A stretch of 64,000 bases of DNA. Origin: Chromobotia macracanthus (lineage: Eukaryota; Chordata; Actinopteri; Cypriniformes; Botiidae). Each line of letters begins with the position of its first letter. Position 1 is the first letter of the stretch. The stretch covers positions 5,142,501 to 5,206,500 of the forward strand of contig JAZGTH010000008.1 in NCBI GenBank assembly GCA_036877525.1, read 5' to 3'. The position numbers and the translations under genes were made by a program. Below the pieces are notes generated by a model that saw only the letters and a list, made by a program, of their open reading frames with translations, was not told the origin of the DNA and made no database searches. Shown here in pieces: positions 48,191 to 61,600 of the stretch.

Positions 48191-49944
48191 TGCTCGCTCT
48201 ATTTTTTCCTGAGTCATATGCTTGTTTAAGCGTGAGCTTGCCACAGGGTCTTTAAGGAGGCATTTATGATGTCTGACCCTATTCAGTAAGCAATGTGTCT
48301 GGGGAGATGCTTCATTGGAGGGTATTTATTAATCTTAACAAGCATTTAACAACTAGAACAGTTACTCGTCCATTATTTTGCCTCTCCACTGCTAGCAGTA
48401 CGAGCTATGGGTGGTCAGTTTCAACAAATTCTGTAGGCAGGGACTGTAGCCTTGTTTTAATAACTAATAACATACTATAATAAAAGTGGGACAGATTTTG
48501 TTGTTGTTAATGAATATTTACTGGGTGGTAACTTGTTGCTTCAGAAAAGCGGATGTGCAACAAAGTGGAAATAATAAAGGAAAAGTTATATGGATAGACA
48601 GATAATGTATATTTTTATAAAAAATCTGCATTTTGTATATCTGAAGAAGTGAGAACTTAGATAACCCAGCATGATTTAACAGTGTTTCAAAAAGCATCTT
48701 GTGTGGTTTAATGGAAGCAAGTAATTCTGACTTAACCTGGTCAGTGTCACAAATTCAAAATATTAATATTCATTCCATGTGTTTTTAATGTGTTTCAAAC
48801 CACAAATATATGTACATTTTAAATAATGTATTCTTTGTGTGAACTTTTTTGCCGGCTATTGAACCATCATTTCAACAAACAGTTTTGGAGATTTTGGTGA
48901 ATTAACTATTGAAGTAGATAAGATTTACAGTATACTTGCGTGTCTGTTACCTCACTAGAAAACAGCTGCCCAGAGGTATGACCAAGATGGCTGCCAAGTG
49001 CATGGATGTGCTTTAAAGGGATTTTGTCCTGACTCTGCTTTCATGCTACCCCATAGACTTAATAGCAGCACTCTGTCAATTTAACAGTGTGTGTTTAAGG
49101 GGGCGTTAGCCTAAGTGATGAGCTGCGTTGCTTGTGACTGGTGGATGCTTTGGTAGAGGGCAAAAAGGCAAGTACCAGAGGACAGAGGACATCTGCCATC
49201 ATAGGGGCTTTGCCCTGTGAGTGCTGCTAACTGAAGGGATTAGTTCAGCCTGCAGGAGCACAGCAGAAGTCCATCTGGGCCCATTTACTTACAGCTCTAT
49301 CTCCTCTTCTCCATACATCTCTCTCTTTATCTCCCTCTCTCCCACTCTCTTGCCTCCTAGTTTTGGCTTAGTTCCACTGATGTGTATAGCCACAGGCGAG
49401 ACTAAATGTGGATATTAATAAGTGTGCTGTTGAATACACAATGAAAGTTTGGCACAATGATTCCATATGTTTCTGAACATGAAACATCAGTTAATGAGAT
49501 GGAGGTTATGCTGTAGTCGGTTAACTCGCTGAAGTCTGGTGTTTTCTGTGCGTTTGGCTGGCCTGTTGATTTTCAGAAAAAAATTAAAGTATTTGATTCT
49601 TTTTTAGTTTTGCAGACTTTGTGTTGCCGCAGTATAAGCTGTGAATCCATTGATTTCAACAAGGACTTGCATGGAAAGGAAAGTGACCATGTGTCATGTG
49701 ACCAAAAGCGTGTTTTCTAGCCATGTGTTGACCAATGAGAATTTCTGATTCAGTTTTCTGAACCATTCCCAAATCTACAAATACAAAAACACACCTTTTT
49801 GTATTTGTACCTGTCTGATGCTTCATCTCAGCTTCCTTTAGGCATAGGTACATTTTCAGTTGTTGAGATTTATCTGATTTTAAGGTTAAGATAACTGCCT
49901 GAACCCCTGGGGTTTATTTACTGTATCAGGGTGGTAAATTGAAG

Positions 49945-50260
49945 TCAAACTGAGTTGCACATAAATTCCAGTAATTTACAGACCTGAGCGTGCAGGAGTC
50001 GTCTTTCTCGCCTGGGACTTCCTGTAAAGATGACCACCCTCACCCCAGCCCCACTACTGCATCTGTTTTGCCGGGCGACAGCAGCTACTAAGGGTGAACG
50101 GGCAAGAGGGTGCCAGCAGATGGATGGAGGTGCACGCACACATTTATCTCTGCCACTGAGATTAGCTAGGTCCGCTTGTGGGCCTTTCGGTGGGGGCCGA
50201 CTGCCACTGCGGATGATCAAGGTGCTCGCAGAGATTCATGCAGCGCTGTAGCTTTTGCTG
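49945..50260. other. CpG-rich repeat-free block
   Basis: It contrasts with the AT-rich flanks: GTCGTCTTTCTCGCCTGGGA, TTTTGCCGGGCGACAGCAGC, GGTGGGGGCCGACTGCCACT and CTGCGGATGATCAAGG. Overlapping open frames on both strands (49945-50220 minus, 50030-50251 plus) are expected in GC-richer DNA and show no domain. It may be a conserved regulatory block or a small CpG cluster. Confidence 0.3.
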
Positions 50261-51330
50261 GGGGAAAACAGATGGACATGTTTAACACCTTAGAAATGAA
50301 CTACACTGCAGGACTAAAGCCAGGGAACCCTCTGAGCCCATCAGGGGAAGAGGATGGATTGCATGTAAACCTCTGAGGGTGGAACAAATCTTTGGTTTAG
50401 TGCTTTTCGTGTAATACATTCAATTACAATTCCCATTGAGATTCCATAGGAATTGGTTCTCACTTTTCCCATTCTTGAGGGGCACTTTAAAAGCAGGTGT
50501 TGTTTTGGGTGGTATACACTAAATGTCGCCCATTGTTGGTTATTGCTGATATGGCCCTGTGTTTTGATTTACTAGTCTTTCACTTATAGCCTCACTTTAA
50601 AGGTCAAAACACTGTCTCCAAAAAAAGAAAATTCTGTGGCTGATCAGCATTTTTACCTGCACGTTTATCTTAAATGCATTTATCTGTAAGGATGCTATAG
50701 GGCAGGACAGGATAAGGCACGTTTGTGAGGAGCAATAAGGGATGTGGTGATATTTAGGTTTTGATATTGTGTGTCGCTGGTAGTAAGAGATAAGTGAAAT
50801 GAGCCTTTTCTGCTTATAAAATACTGCACTTGGATCTAGAGGCCCTAGTGTACTGCCCCTGGTTAGTTTCCTCCAATCTACTGTTGAGCTTGTAAACAGA
50901 AACAGAAAATATCAAATTATCTGCATGATTTTTGAATACCTTTGTCTGCCTGAATGGAACATGCTTGGTTTATTAGGAGTAAGATCACCATATACTACAA
51001 AACCTTGTGAGTAATTTATCCTGGTCTTGTAACTTGCTTCAGTCTCTCACTTAGACTTATTTGTTAAAGAGGGGTTCCACAGCTGTAAACTTCACACAAA
51101 TGCAGTTACTCAGTTAGTCCTAGCAGATAAAGATTTATTCTCCAGTCACTGGCCTTTTTGCTTTATAATTCTGTTTATTCTGTTTGGCCACAACAAAATC
51201 TTATGTACTCCACTGGATTCTTAGCAACCTGCTCTTTATGTGTAAAGATAAGATATGTGTGCATGCAGGCTCAAATTAAAAATATCTGTGTTGTGTGATG
51301 TATCAAGTAGAACACAACCAAATAATAGTA

Positions 51331-51473
51331 TGTTTACATTCAGCAGACACTTTTATCCAAAGTGATTTATAGTGCATTCAAGCAATGCCTTTTATCAGTA
51401 TGTGCATTCCCTGGGATTTGAACCCATGACCTTGTCGTTGCAAGCATTGTACTCTATCAGTTGAGACAGTGAA
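51331..51473 (-). mobile_element. tRNA-derived SINE
   Basis: Read on the minus strand, it starts with a tRNA-like head CTCAACTGATAGAGTACAAT and a B box within GGTCATGGGTTCAAATCCC. A tail GCATACTGATAAAAGGCA-like stretch and TCACTTTGGATAAAAGTGTC, then TGCTGAATGTAAAC, follows. This is the widespread cyprinid SINE whose tail reads GTCGCTTTGGATAAAAGCGT. It is related by its tail to the repeat at 27867-28200. Confidence 0.75.
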
Positions 51474-54400
51474 GCAAAGCTAAAGGACATTTTTGTTAGT
51501 ATTTAAGCTTGAAACAGAGACAGCTTTCTACATCATTTGAGTCTGTTGTCAGTAGACAGAATATTTTAGCCTACAGACACTCAGATAATGTCTGCAGTGC
51601 CATGGATCCAATGACCCAGAGTTGTTATTGCCCTTAAGTACTTGTGCATGCTTCTTTCTCTATTACAAATATTTTGACTGTAGTCCTTGAGTTATGTGTT
51701 ATTTTAGTAAAGGCATCCAGCATTGTCTAATACCTAAGAAAATCCAGAAATCCCTTTGAAGGTCAATCTCTTTTCCCCTTGCGGCATGGTAATTATTAGT
51801 CAGCCCTGCTAGAAAAAGTGCACTAGGAAGGATTATGACAGAAGAGCTCTCGGGTGAATTGAAAACAGTGCCAACTACCCCACCAGTGGCAAGAAAAATA
51901 AATAAATTAAAAGAACACAAAGAAGCTAATAACCTAGCAATACGCTTAAGGTCCTACATACAAAATGTCAAAACTAACAACGCAGATGTTGTCAAAACTA
52001 CAGCTGCTTTACAATCTGCCCTGTTGATTCTAATTACAAGAATCATGGTAAATAGGGACATTAGATCATTGATATTAAACTCTTGTGATTATTACTGATT
52101 CTTCTTCCCTGCATCCACATCTGTCTTTATTCCTGCAGAAGGGTGCATCTATACCACAGTCTGGTTCAGAGGCTGATTCAGTCATTCTGAGGAAAACCTA
52201 AAGGCTGGCTCTGAAAGACCTGTTAAGGTGTTTACACTTCCCAGGGCAAGCAGGAATTTAAACAAGCTGGCCCTGCAGTCTCATAAGTGCCCCCGCTGGG
52301 TCAGGGGCCAGAAGTGATAGAGATTCGAAAGCTACTTTATGTCCCTTCTGAGAGTTATGTTCTCATATGTATAGTAAACATCCCCTTTAAAGAGTGCTGA
52401 CACAGGATAGAAGCAGGAGCTAAATGGAGAGTTTCCTGCTGCAGTTCTGAGCTAAATGTTGTGGACATCCACACCAGTGTAGATAAAACCAACCAATTTA
52501 AACCCCTCATAAGTTACTATGCATCATATTTAGCTTCAGTACAAGTCCTCAGAGAATTCAGTGTTTGTGAAACATTAATAAAGTGCTTAATGGACCTGGG
52601 TTATGTAGCGTGACCATTTGGTGTATATGTGCTATAATAACATTATTGTGGTGAAACTCTGACTCCACATATAAAGGGTTATATTAATCTGGGAAATGGT
52701 TGTAGGAGTCATTAATTCTTGATTCTTCAATTTTCAGTAGCAAAAACAATTTTCAGTAGTCACTTCAGTGCCAGGCTAAGTCATTCATAGAAAGAGTGGA
52801 TGGTACCTCTCAAGGACATTGGTGAGACAAGAGGTCCAGCTGTTGAGGTTCCTCATGGATGTCTCAGTGGTAGACATTTCCAGTACGGAGGGGAGAGAAG
52901 CTCTTGGTTGGCGGGATGTCAGCCCTGGCCAGTGGACAGATGTTAAAGCTCTCCACAGATTTCCCAGCATCCCCTTGTGTGGCTCTCCAGCATAGAGTGT
53001 AGAGAATGAGAGTTTTCCCCACGCTGCTTGTTTCAGTGGCTAAATTGGAATCCTGCCTGTACACATTGAAGGGGAAGAACCTTTATAGTGTGTGCTTTGT
53101 TCTGGCAGTCTTTTTTGATTATGGCAATCATAATTTCTCACAATGTAGGTGGTTTTGTGCCAATATATGACCACAATGATTTTGACATTGGTGATCCTCT
53201 ATACGGTCGATTCGGCATTGCTTGTGTCAATCATTCTGTCAGTCATCCCTGATTTCTGAGTCAAACACGAGCAGAACGTTGGGGTTAGGTCACACCGTGT
53301 CTTTTTGAGGTTAATATGAGACAAGGCAGCACAGAAATTTCTTCCTGCCTCCTGCCTACATACAAGATTGGGCCAGTTATCTGCCAGGCATCATTTTATT
53401 TGTCAAACTTATTATTTTCTTGCCAGTTTGCAAAGGCAGTGTTGGATATGACATCAGCCTTGTCTTTTGTTTGTGGAGATAATGTGCTGAGACAACCCTT
53501 AGGCTCTTTGTGACACATCCTAGATTATTTTCATGTGCCAGTTCTCATGTCGCATTTTCTTTATGAAGTTCTGCGCATTTGAAAACAAGTTACTCCGTAA
53601 TTTGTCAGCCATTAATGTTTTTCTGTTTGTGCTATGTATTGTGATTGTTGACACATGAATAGCTGTTTTCTGAGAAGGAGTGCAAACCAAAATTCAGATA
53701 ATTTGAACAAAACAGAACCTGCATTTTGTGACAAGCTCAGATTCAGTTTGTTATGCCTGTTGACTGGCAGCGGTCTCGACTCGAGAAGAGCCAATGTAGA
53801 GGCGGGATGTTATATGTATGTTACTCATGCTTTACAGCTAACAGCACATTTTATTAATTTTTGGTAATCCCTTTACGTGCAGCTTCTTACCTCAAAAGGC
53901 AAATCTGTTGCTGGAAATTAATTGATTTCTACCCTTGAAAGGTTTGTAGGTTCATTCAGATAATATGGTTTACACACAAGGTTTACTCCATCTGGCTTTT
54001 TCTTCTGTTGACATCACCACTGATGAGGAAAAATGGTGCTTATTTTATTTGCCAGATCTGTATCATGCTATTTTTTGTTGTTCTAACATTCTTGGTGGTT
54101 GGACGGCTGGATTTGAGGCCTGATGGCACTATAAAGGTTGCTGTCAAAGTGGGGCCTGTTTTCAGAGGCTAACAGTATAAATGTAGTGACTGTCGTAACC
54201 ATCTCCATGTAAAGCTGGCTCCTCATGACAGCTCTGTGGAGAAAACATGGCACACAGCTGACCAGGGGCCGATCACTACACATGGAGTCACTCAAAGCAC
54301 TTTAAGTCACCTGTACACAAAGCTACTAGTGAAGATGTATCGTAAAAATCATGTTTTTTTCCCATAAAGTCATTGACTCATAAAGCTTTTGTATCATTTT

Positions 54401-54996
54401 CAGCTAAATAAGATCTATTCAGCAGGCACACTTGCATCACAGTTTATTTTATGTTTTTCTGGTGCTTTGTCATTTTAATGTGAGCTTAAGGGCTTTTCTC
54501 TTTTTTGTAATGGATAGTACCTTTTGGTTAAATGATACAATTAACAAATGTACTGATCTGAGGAGTCAAATCAATGAAGCAGAAGTTGTTTTGAAATTCA
54601 TTGTCATTAACTGAATTCATCTTAGAGAGAAGGCAAGCAGAAAGGAGGGGTTTTGCTAGTGGGAAGAACTCAAATTCAGACTGATTCTAGACATGGAAAC
54701 AATGGAGCAACACTGGGAAGTGCTGGGCAGCAATGCAATGAACTTGTCATCATACAGGCCCTCTCAGTTTGTTTATGCAGTTTTCCCATACAAATTTAAC
54801 TGTAAAAGATTGTTTTTATTAGCATCTAACAATAACTGGGATATTCGAACAGATGATTGCATTTCAATTTCAATCTCTTGTCACGTAAATAGAATTTAAG
54901 CACAATGCTAAATCAAGCGATTTAAACTTTTCATTAGCATGTTGGAACAAGCTCTGAGGAGCTCTGTGCAGGAGGTGATATGTTTTTTTATTAATG

Positions 54997-55478
54997 TACA
55001 GTGGGGTTTCAAGGTCCATTTGAAAATATGAAGATTTAAAGATAAGAAAATATAAACATTTAATTTAATCTCGAAACAAAGGTTTCACCAAAAACTTAAG
55101 TAGTAAAAGAATATAATAAACATTTTGCACTGTAACTGTGTGCTGTTTTATGTCAACCAATCAAATAAGTTGTGACATGCTGAGTTTTTGGTACAAATGT
55201 TCAGATTTCCTTCCATGGATATGTGCAAGATGCTCCTTGGAAATGCTCAAATCATGCTGGTTTACAGTGGATCATCAGGTTTTGAACAAAACCTATGAGT
55301 CCATGCCAGCTCTAGTGCATACCGTCAATAAAGCAGAAGATACATACAAGATACTTATTCATGTTTATTTTTTACTCAAATGATTATGCTAATATTATGA
55401 TCTGTAATAAAAAAAGCTTTATTAAATTGGATATTGAAAACTGTTTCTTTTCACAAGTCACTTTTGAACCTCACTGTC
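54997..55478 (+). mobile_element. Internally deleted Tc1/mariner-type transposon
   Basis: The left end reads TACAGTGGGGTTTCAAGG (54997). The right end, reverse complemented, reads ACAGTGAGGTTCAAAAGTG (about 55459-55477), so the ends are inverted repeats, next to a TA. Near the right end on the plus strand, about 55275-55355 reads V-L-N-K-T-Y-E-S-M-P-A-L-V-H-T-V-N-K-A. This resembles the C-terminus of fish Tc1-type transposases (family pattern ESMPxRVxAVIKAKGG). At about 480 bp against the usual 1.2 kb or more, most of the transposase, including the DNA-binding domain and most catalytic residues, is gone. Confidence 0.6.
55210..55383 (+). pseudogene. Tc1-type transposase C-terminal fragment
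   Basis: The C-terminal remnant inside the element at 54997-55478, with the ESMPA core and the following TVNKAEDTYK where a family member would read VIKAKGGHTKY. It lacks the N-terminal helix-turn-helix and the DDE motif region and cannot be active. The frame also extends upstream into sequence that does not match the family. Confidence 0.5.
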
Positions 55479-55984
55479 CACAAGAGACACACAAAACTTG
55501 GACATATGTTACAGATCACTTAAAAATACAAACATATCTATATGTGTTATGTATTCTAAGCACTGCCAAATGTTTGGCCTTAAAAGTAATTAAATATGCA
55601 AATCAGGTGTCATGTTTGTTACACAATGTCTTCAGTACATCAATTTATATTGTGCATGTAGGAAATTAATTAATGGATGCTTCAATTCATGCACGCTTAA
55701 ATGAATTTTATAGTTACTGCATTAAAATTTAAAAATGCTCAATATCCCTGTTATTGGTACAGCCGCATGTGCATTTCTATCTTTGCGCCGGTGACAAATT
55801 AAGGGCAGGGAAGGTGTGACAAGTTTGTGATTTCTTTTCATGGGGTGGATTTTGAATGCTGAAGGCTTTAAGCAAGATAGATAGAGTTGTAATGAATGAA
55901 AGGTGAATTAGACACATGCTTTCCATCGTAACCTGGTGAGACTAATCAGCAGCTCACTGCCTCGCTTCCCAACCCTTCCTTCCA

Positions 55985-56235
55985 ACTCCCAAGAATGTAA
56001 TCCAAAGATATATGTGCTTCAATTACAATGGAATAGATCAAATTTCACACCCATTCATTTGCTGCCAATGTGGTGCATGATAAACATTGTATTGCTTCAT
56101 TAATAACCAGACGTCACCCTCATTACACCCTTTTTAAGCTTGACTAACGGGAGGAATTATTAGTTAAAACTAATACTAACAGGTACATCCGATTGTCATA
56201 CCTCCCACCTAATTAACAGAGAGCCTATATGAGTG
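55985..56235. other. Candidate conserved non-coding block
   Basis: Repeat-free sequence with TGCTTCAATTACAATGG, ATTGCTTCATTAATAACC, AGACGTCACCCTCATTAC (a CRE-like TGACGT on the minus strand) and CCACCTAATTAACAGAG. The TAAT cores and the CRE-like site fit a neural regulatory element. Compositional evidence only. Confidence 0.28.
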
Positions 56236-57716
56236 GTCGTTAATCACCTGCAGCCAAAGAAGTCAAGCTGTGTATGCGCCTGCTTGTCCACTGTCCGTAT
56301 TCCCAAACAACGACCCAAATCAAACATAGCGCTGCTAGAACACAAAAGCTAATATCACCGAACATATTTACAGGTTGCTTCTCACATTCTGGTGGCATTG
56401 AATGAAGATGTGTTATTTGCTGCCAAAGCCTCTCTGGTGTTTGCGTACCACCTCCAACCGTAGGAAACTTGGAAGAACAGGAAATTGCAGTGAGCACAAC
56501 TCTGTCTTTCTCCCTCTTCTGCAGCAGGCCAGAGAGTGTGTTGCGGCCTTGCTGACATGGCACAGGGGCCTCCCCTACCAGCCAAACAGAGCTTTTCTGT
56601 GCCCATTTGGGGCCTCCATTAGGGAAAAGCAGAGGTCGGGTGATTGACAGGTGGGCACCAGGGCTTAATTCCAGGGGAATAACTCCAAAGCCTTAGTAAA
56701 CAGTCTGCTGTATTAGGGAGTCCAGCAGAGATGAGCCACTAAGGCAGTGCCGGCCATCCCATAATCCCCTGCAAGTACAGCCAGCATTGCTCTTTTAATT
56801 TAGTTTACACCCAAGTGGGTTTAGCTGTCTGCTGATGGTGAGTGGATCATTATATTTAGATGTAGGGCCTGCTGGTGTGGCTCACAGACGATCAGGTTCA
56901 CTGGATCTTGCTTCACCTCTCCAGAGGAAGAGATCGGTCCTTTTTGACAGACACTGAGTAAAATAAGCCATTTTTTCTTAACCAAATGCTGTTAGTGAAT
57001 CCTCCTCTCCAGGGCTGGTGTGTGTGAGTGAGTGAGCTATACCTTTCGATGTTGCTACTGTGTCTCTTGTAGACATCATGGGGGATTCTAATTGTTGTCA
57101 GTCTAAAGCAAGTTGGAGAATGTTGACTGTGTAATATAGATTGTACAGATTTTGTGGTAATTAAGCCTGTTCTTAATGCACAAAACTAATTTAATAAATA
57201 CTTCAGTAAATTCATAAATACAGTCAAAGCATCAGTTACATGCCTAATGCATATTATTTGCCACATTTCATTGCTCAAAGAGTACCTAGAAGTAGAAAAA
57301 GGAAAGCCATATTTACCTGTCCAACACATCTCCTTTGATCCAGCCTTCCAAAAGCTCCTGGAAGTCGTGATTTTGATACACTGTGACATGTGTTTGAGTA
57401 TTTCCAAGTAGCAATTTCCCAGTAGGAGCTGAAGGCACTCTTGGATTATGTGTGTTGTGATGCCATGTCACACAATCCTTGTTTATTCCAAGGAGGCGAC
57501 ATTGATCAGCTCAGAGAGAAACACTGGACCTCTGCCCTGTGGAATTGGCTATACAGTTCATGGCAATCGGATCATGCTGACTTTATTTCATTATCCAACT
57601 TTTAGCCCTCTGCACAGGAAATGACAACAGTGGGATTGCAGGATGTAAGTCCTTATTATCCAAGAATTCCCTTTTTGTCCCTCACACAATGATGTCTAGC
57701 TTCAAAGATGTTGTTT

Positions 57717-57735
57717 TGTGTGTGTGTGTATGTGT
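57717..57735 (+). repeat. GT simple repeat
   Basis: GTGTGTGTGTGTATGTGTC tract. Confidence 0.8.
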
Positions 57736-58429
57736 CTGGTTTTCCTCCCTCCATCATTACCGATCTGTTGTTAAACAGAGGATGCTAGTGGGCCCATTAG
57801 TGTCTGCGTGACTTTGCTGCCCCTGCGGTGTGGGGGTGGGGAAGGACGTACTCTAAGTTTGTGCCTTTGACTTGAAGAGATTCTGCCTGCAATTATCAGA
57901 GGACCTTTTCGGGGTAAATCAATACAAATGTAACAATCCAGGGTTTGCAGTAATGCCCTGACAACGCTTGACGGATGACTCCGCCCGTCTCTGTCGTAAG
58001 CAGCTTCATTGGACAGAGGCCATGAGAGTAGATCATTCTCGTCAAAGGACAACCACAAGGTACCCTTGTCTGTTCCTCGTATGCTTGCTTTCAGTTATTC
58101 AAGTAAACGATTTGAGTGAACAGATGGTTGTCATAACCGCACAGAAACTATGAGTTTCAGTTTCTAAGCAAGATTTTAAATGGTACATGTTGCATATTAG
58201 TTTATTCCAAATAATATTACTTAGTCTTTGTTCAACTGTCAAAACTGAAGTTGCTGTTGAAAATGCTTCTTTCATGTTAATAAAAATAAAATAAAATCAA
58301 TGTTTGACAGCTTTTGTTTTGTTTCATGACCTCTATTGCTACGTTATCCCAAAAATCAGACCAGTAGATCTCAATAGATCAGTGATATGCTTATAAAAGT
58401 GGTCTGTTCTCAAACTCACCTCTGTGCAA

Positions 58430-58625
58430 GCTGAGTGCTTGGCATTTCCCATAACTTTACGTAATTATGCGTGATAATTATTTTCCCATTATGATTACAC
58501 AGTGGGGCAGCTCTTATCAAAATAAAACTGCATTTCTCCTAAATAGGTTTATGTTAGCTGTTCTTTTACTTGGTCATTGTGAGAGTGACGGCAGTACCTA
58601 AAGATTATCGGGTGTCTACTGGTAT
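58430..58625. other. Candidate conserved non-coding block
   Basis: CTTTACGTAATTATGCGTGA, then TAATTATTTTCCCATTATGA, then TTACACAGTGGGGC. Several homeodomain-like cores occur in a short repeat-free interval. Conservation is not tested. Confidence 0.25.
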
Positions 58626-61600
58626 AGCTCTAACTTGATGTCTGTCTCTCTCTTTGTGTCTCTCTTTTACTTATATTCTTTAAAATCTCTGTGCCATTAA
58701 TGTCCCCCAGGCCTGGCTTGCTCAGTGTAATTGTAGCTACTGATTTTTCCCATTGTGACCATGTGAATCTTATTAATTGGTACTGTGACTAGTGTTTTAA
58801 TTCTTATTATATAGTCATGGGGCTTCTGGGTTGTTACAACCATCACACCAGACTGCAGTTCTCTGCTGTTGTTTAGTTCTGCCCCCTCACTTTCTGTGCT
58901 GCACAACACTGGACTATGAGTGGCATGGTGAGGGTGACGTCCTTCTGGTATGGGTGTAAACTGAACATTTATGTGTATAGTTATACGCATCATTGTAAAC
59001 TCAGAAGTTAAAAATAAAACCATTGGAGATTTTCTCATTAAATTTGATGCAAACTGCACAAAGCATATTTATATACAATTTTCAATGTCTTGAATATGCA
59101 TATAAGGCTGTTTGGCATACTGAAATCTGTGTTTTGAAATGCATTGCTAGATATCAAACATTAGGTGATTTTTATAGTTGTTTGACACATGAATATAGTT
59201 ATAGACTATAAACTGATTACTACCCATTTACATTATCAACTCTCATATTTAAGTTTGACTTATAACAAAAGCATATTATTTGAGTTGTAATCTTAGTAAG
59301 ATAGACAAAAATGTTTTAATATATAAGTTTACATGATGATGACCAGTGGAATATGTACATTGAGAGTCTGTTGATGATGTCTGTTCACACTGACACAGTT
59401 TGATATGACTAAACAGCATAAAAAAAGCTAAATATCAAAAGCGTTTTTCACATTAAAGCTATTAAACAGTCTCATACCAAATTTCACATTCTTTAAAAGA
59501 CAAATTTTTCCACATCTGCACAATTAACAATATGGATTTAGTTTTGGATTTGGTGTGAAGGAGTTTGTAGGGATGCATGTTTCATTTTAAATCTTAAAGT
59601 GCCAGATTTTTGTGCCAAAGTTTTAGACTGTGTGGTTATTCTCACACACTTCAGCCAGTGAGCTGAAAAAAACAGTATTCAGTTTCATGACATGTTTTTA
59701 TTTTCCAGGCAGATCTGGTTGTTCAGTAGGCTTTGTTTTTTGGGTGTCGGTCTCAAACTTGCTCCCTTGTGCTTTGCCTTTTGTTGTTGTTGACAATAAA
59801 GTAACTACATAAAATTTTGGGGGGGAAGGGTGAGGCAGACGAGTAATATCAGAGCGAGTTTTGGATGATTTGGATGAGGAGAACAGGCGAGAAGGCTGAC
59901 AAAATTGGCTTTTGTACATATCAAGCTTTGAGTGGAGACTGTGCATGTCTGTTCCTATCGGGCGCAGTGGGGTCGAATTGCCAAATGGTCCAGTTGGAAC
60001 ACAGACCCCCCACAGGTACCTCATGGCTAGACAATCTTGGATATAATGATTGTTTTTACGACTATCTTTTAGTTCATTTGGTATTTTGTGCACACTACAG
60101 CCCCTAAGGTTGTACATGATTGTACAAATTTGGATTTTTCCCTGTACACACATAAAAACATAAATAGGCATGGTTTTGTGAATCATACAAAGAAGCTGGA
60201 TCACTACTTTTTGTAGTGTAAAATGTTTTATTTATAGAATATAAATTTAAGCGGATGAGTGTGTGTGTGGTTTTGCACATTTTTTGCTTTGGTACTTGTT
60301 GAATTGCTCACTATATCCAAGAATTGTCCTCCATGAAAGGCAGGTGATATTGACCATTTATCAACATCACCTGCCCAGCTAGTGGCTGTAACGTGTGTTT
60401 GTGTGACAGGTCTTTCACATTGATTAAGCTTTGGGTTCACAGAGTGAGTCTATACTGATAGAAACCCTCCTTGAGCTCTCTGCAGCTCCACCCATCATAC
60501 ACCTGCAAAGACTTACAGCAGTAAAACAGCAAAGAGCCATATTCATAACCTTTAATGCATTAGCCTCATCTCAAAACTCTCTCGCTAATGAACGTGAAGT
60601 GGATCAGGGATGTGGCTTTTAGATGGAACTGCAAAGGAAGATATCGACTTCAGTGCATCTCAAGGTCAGTTTAAGTTCACAATGCAAGACCAAATTTATG
60701 ACTGTACACACAGAGTTATATTAGTGAAAGCCAATCAGATTAACTGACAGTAGGCGGAGCTCCTCTTCCTACTTAAATTTTATTGGTTTCTGGGTCTGTT
60801 AATTTAGGTCCTTTTCCAACTTTTAAAAAAAAAATCAATACAATCAATTTTTATGTTCGCATTTAACTTTTTATAAATGAACTCTGACCCCTGGTTATTT
60901 AGTCCCTGGTGATCAAATAGTGCTCTATATAGCCTAATTTTCTTTCAGCTCTGGATTGTTTGCTATGATTATCTTCCACTTTGTGTCATCCACAAGGGTC
61001 ATAAGTTAGGTTGTTTCCATGGCAACAGCCAGGCTCTCCTTTCACTAAAATCCACCTACAGCTTATTGTCTCCTAAAAATATCCATATGATTAAGTTTCC
61101 CTAAATAACCATTGAAAAGATGCTGGTAAAAAATCCTTTTTTTATGTTAATAAAAATAAAACTACACTAATCCTACAGTCACTAAAATGTATTGAATATA
61201 TACGTCCTTTCTTTTTGAGCATGTTCACTTTAGCTTGTGAGGTCAAAAAACAGGGTTATTAACTATGTGAATGTGATTATGTGAATTTGTACTCAGTATT
61301 TTTTCTTTCCCAAATCCAGAAGCCCTTGTAATCCCTCTCGGTTTGGCCTAAAACTCTGGCCTTCACAATGAGCTTTAGAGGTGACTCTGTTCTCCAGGGG
61401 CTGTAGCGGATGGTTTGAAAGGGCAGGGGCCAGTTCTGTTTAATAAGTCTGCTGTAGCCCCACAGGAAATGCTACCAGGCCTCAACAGCTCAGTGTATCC
61501 TCCTGCTGGAATCCAACACCTGATCCAAACCACTGACCTCTGCCCTCAGAGCAGCAGGGCTTGTGGGATAGCTTTAACCTAAGTTTATCCTAACAAATGT

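Noticed and set aside
52785..53064. Overlapping minus-strand frames with a SSVGKT-like word
   Set aside because: The P-loop-like word is isolated, with no following Walker B or other motif, and the frames shift. No family recognised.
59695..59710. TTTATTTTCCAG acceptor-like site in intron 4
   Set aside because: The following codons do not match the next neuroligin exon (FLSTGDQ), and no paired donor gives a plausible exon.
59698..60204. 168-codon minus-strand open frame, the longest in the window
   Set aside because: No recognisable domain and low-complexity Ser/Lys/Thr runs. Surrounding sequence looks like ordinary intron or an unidentified repeat.
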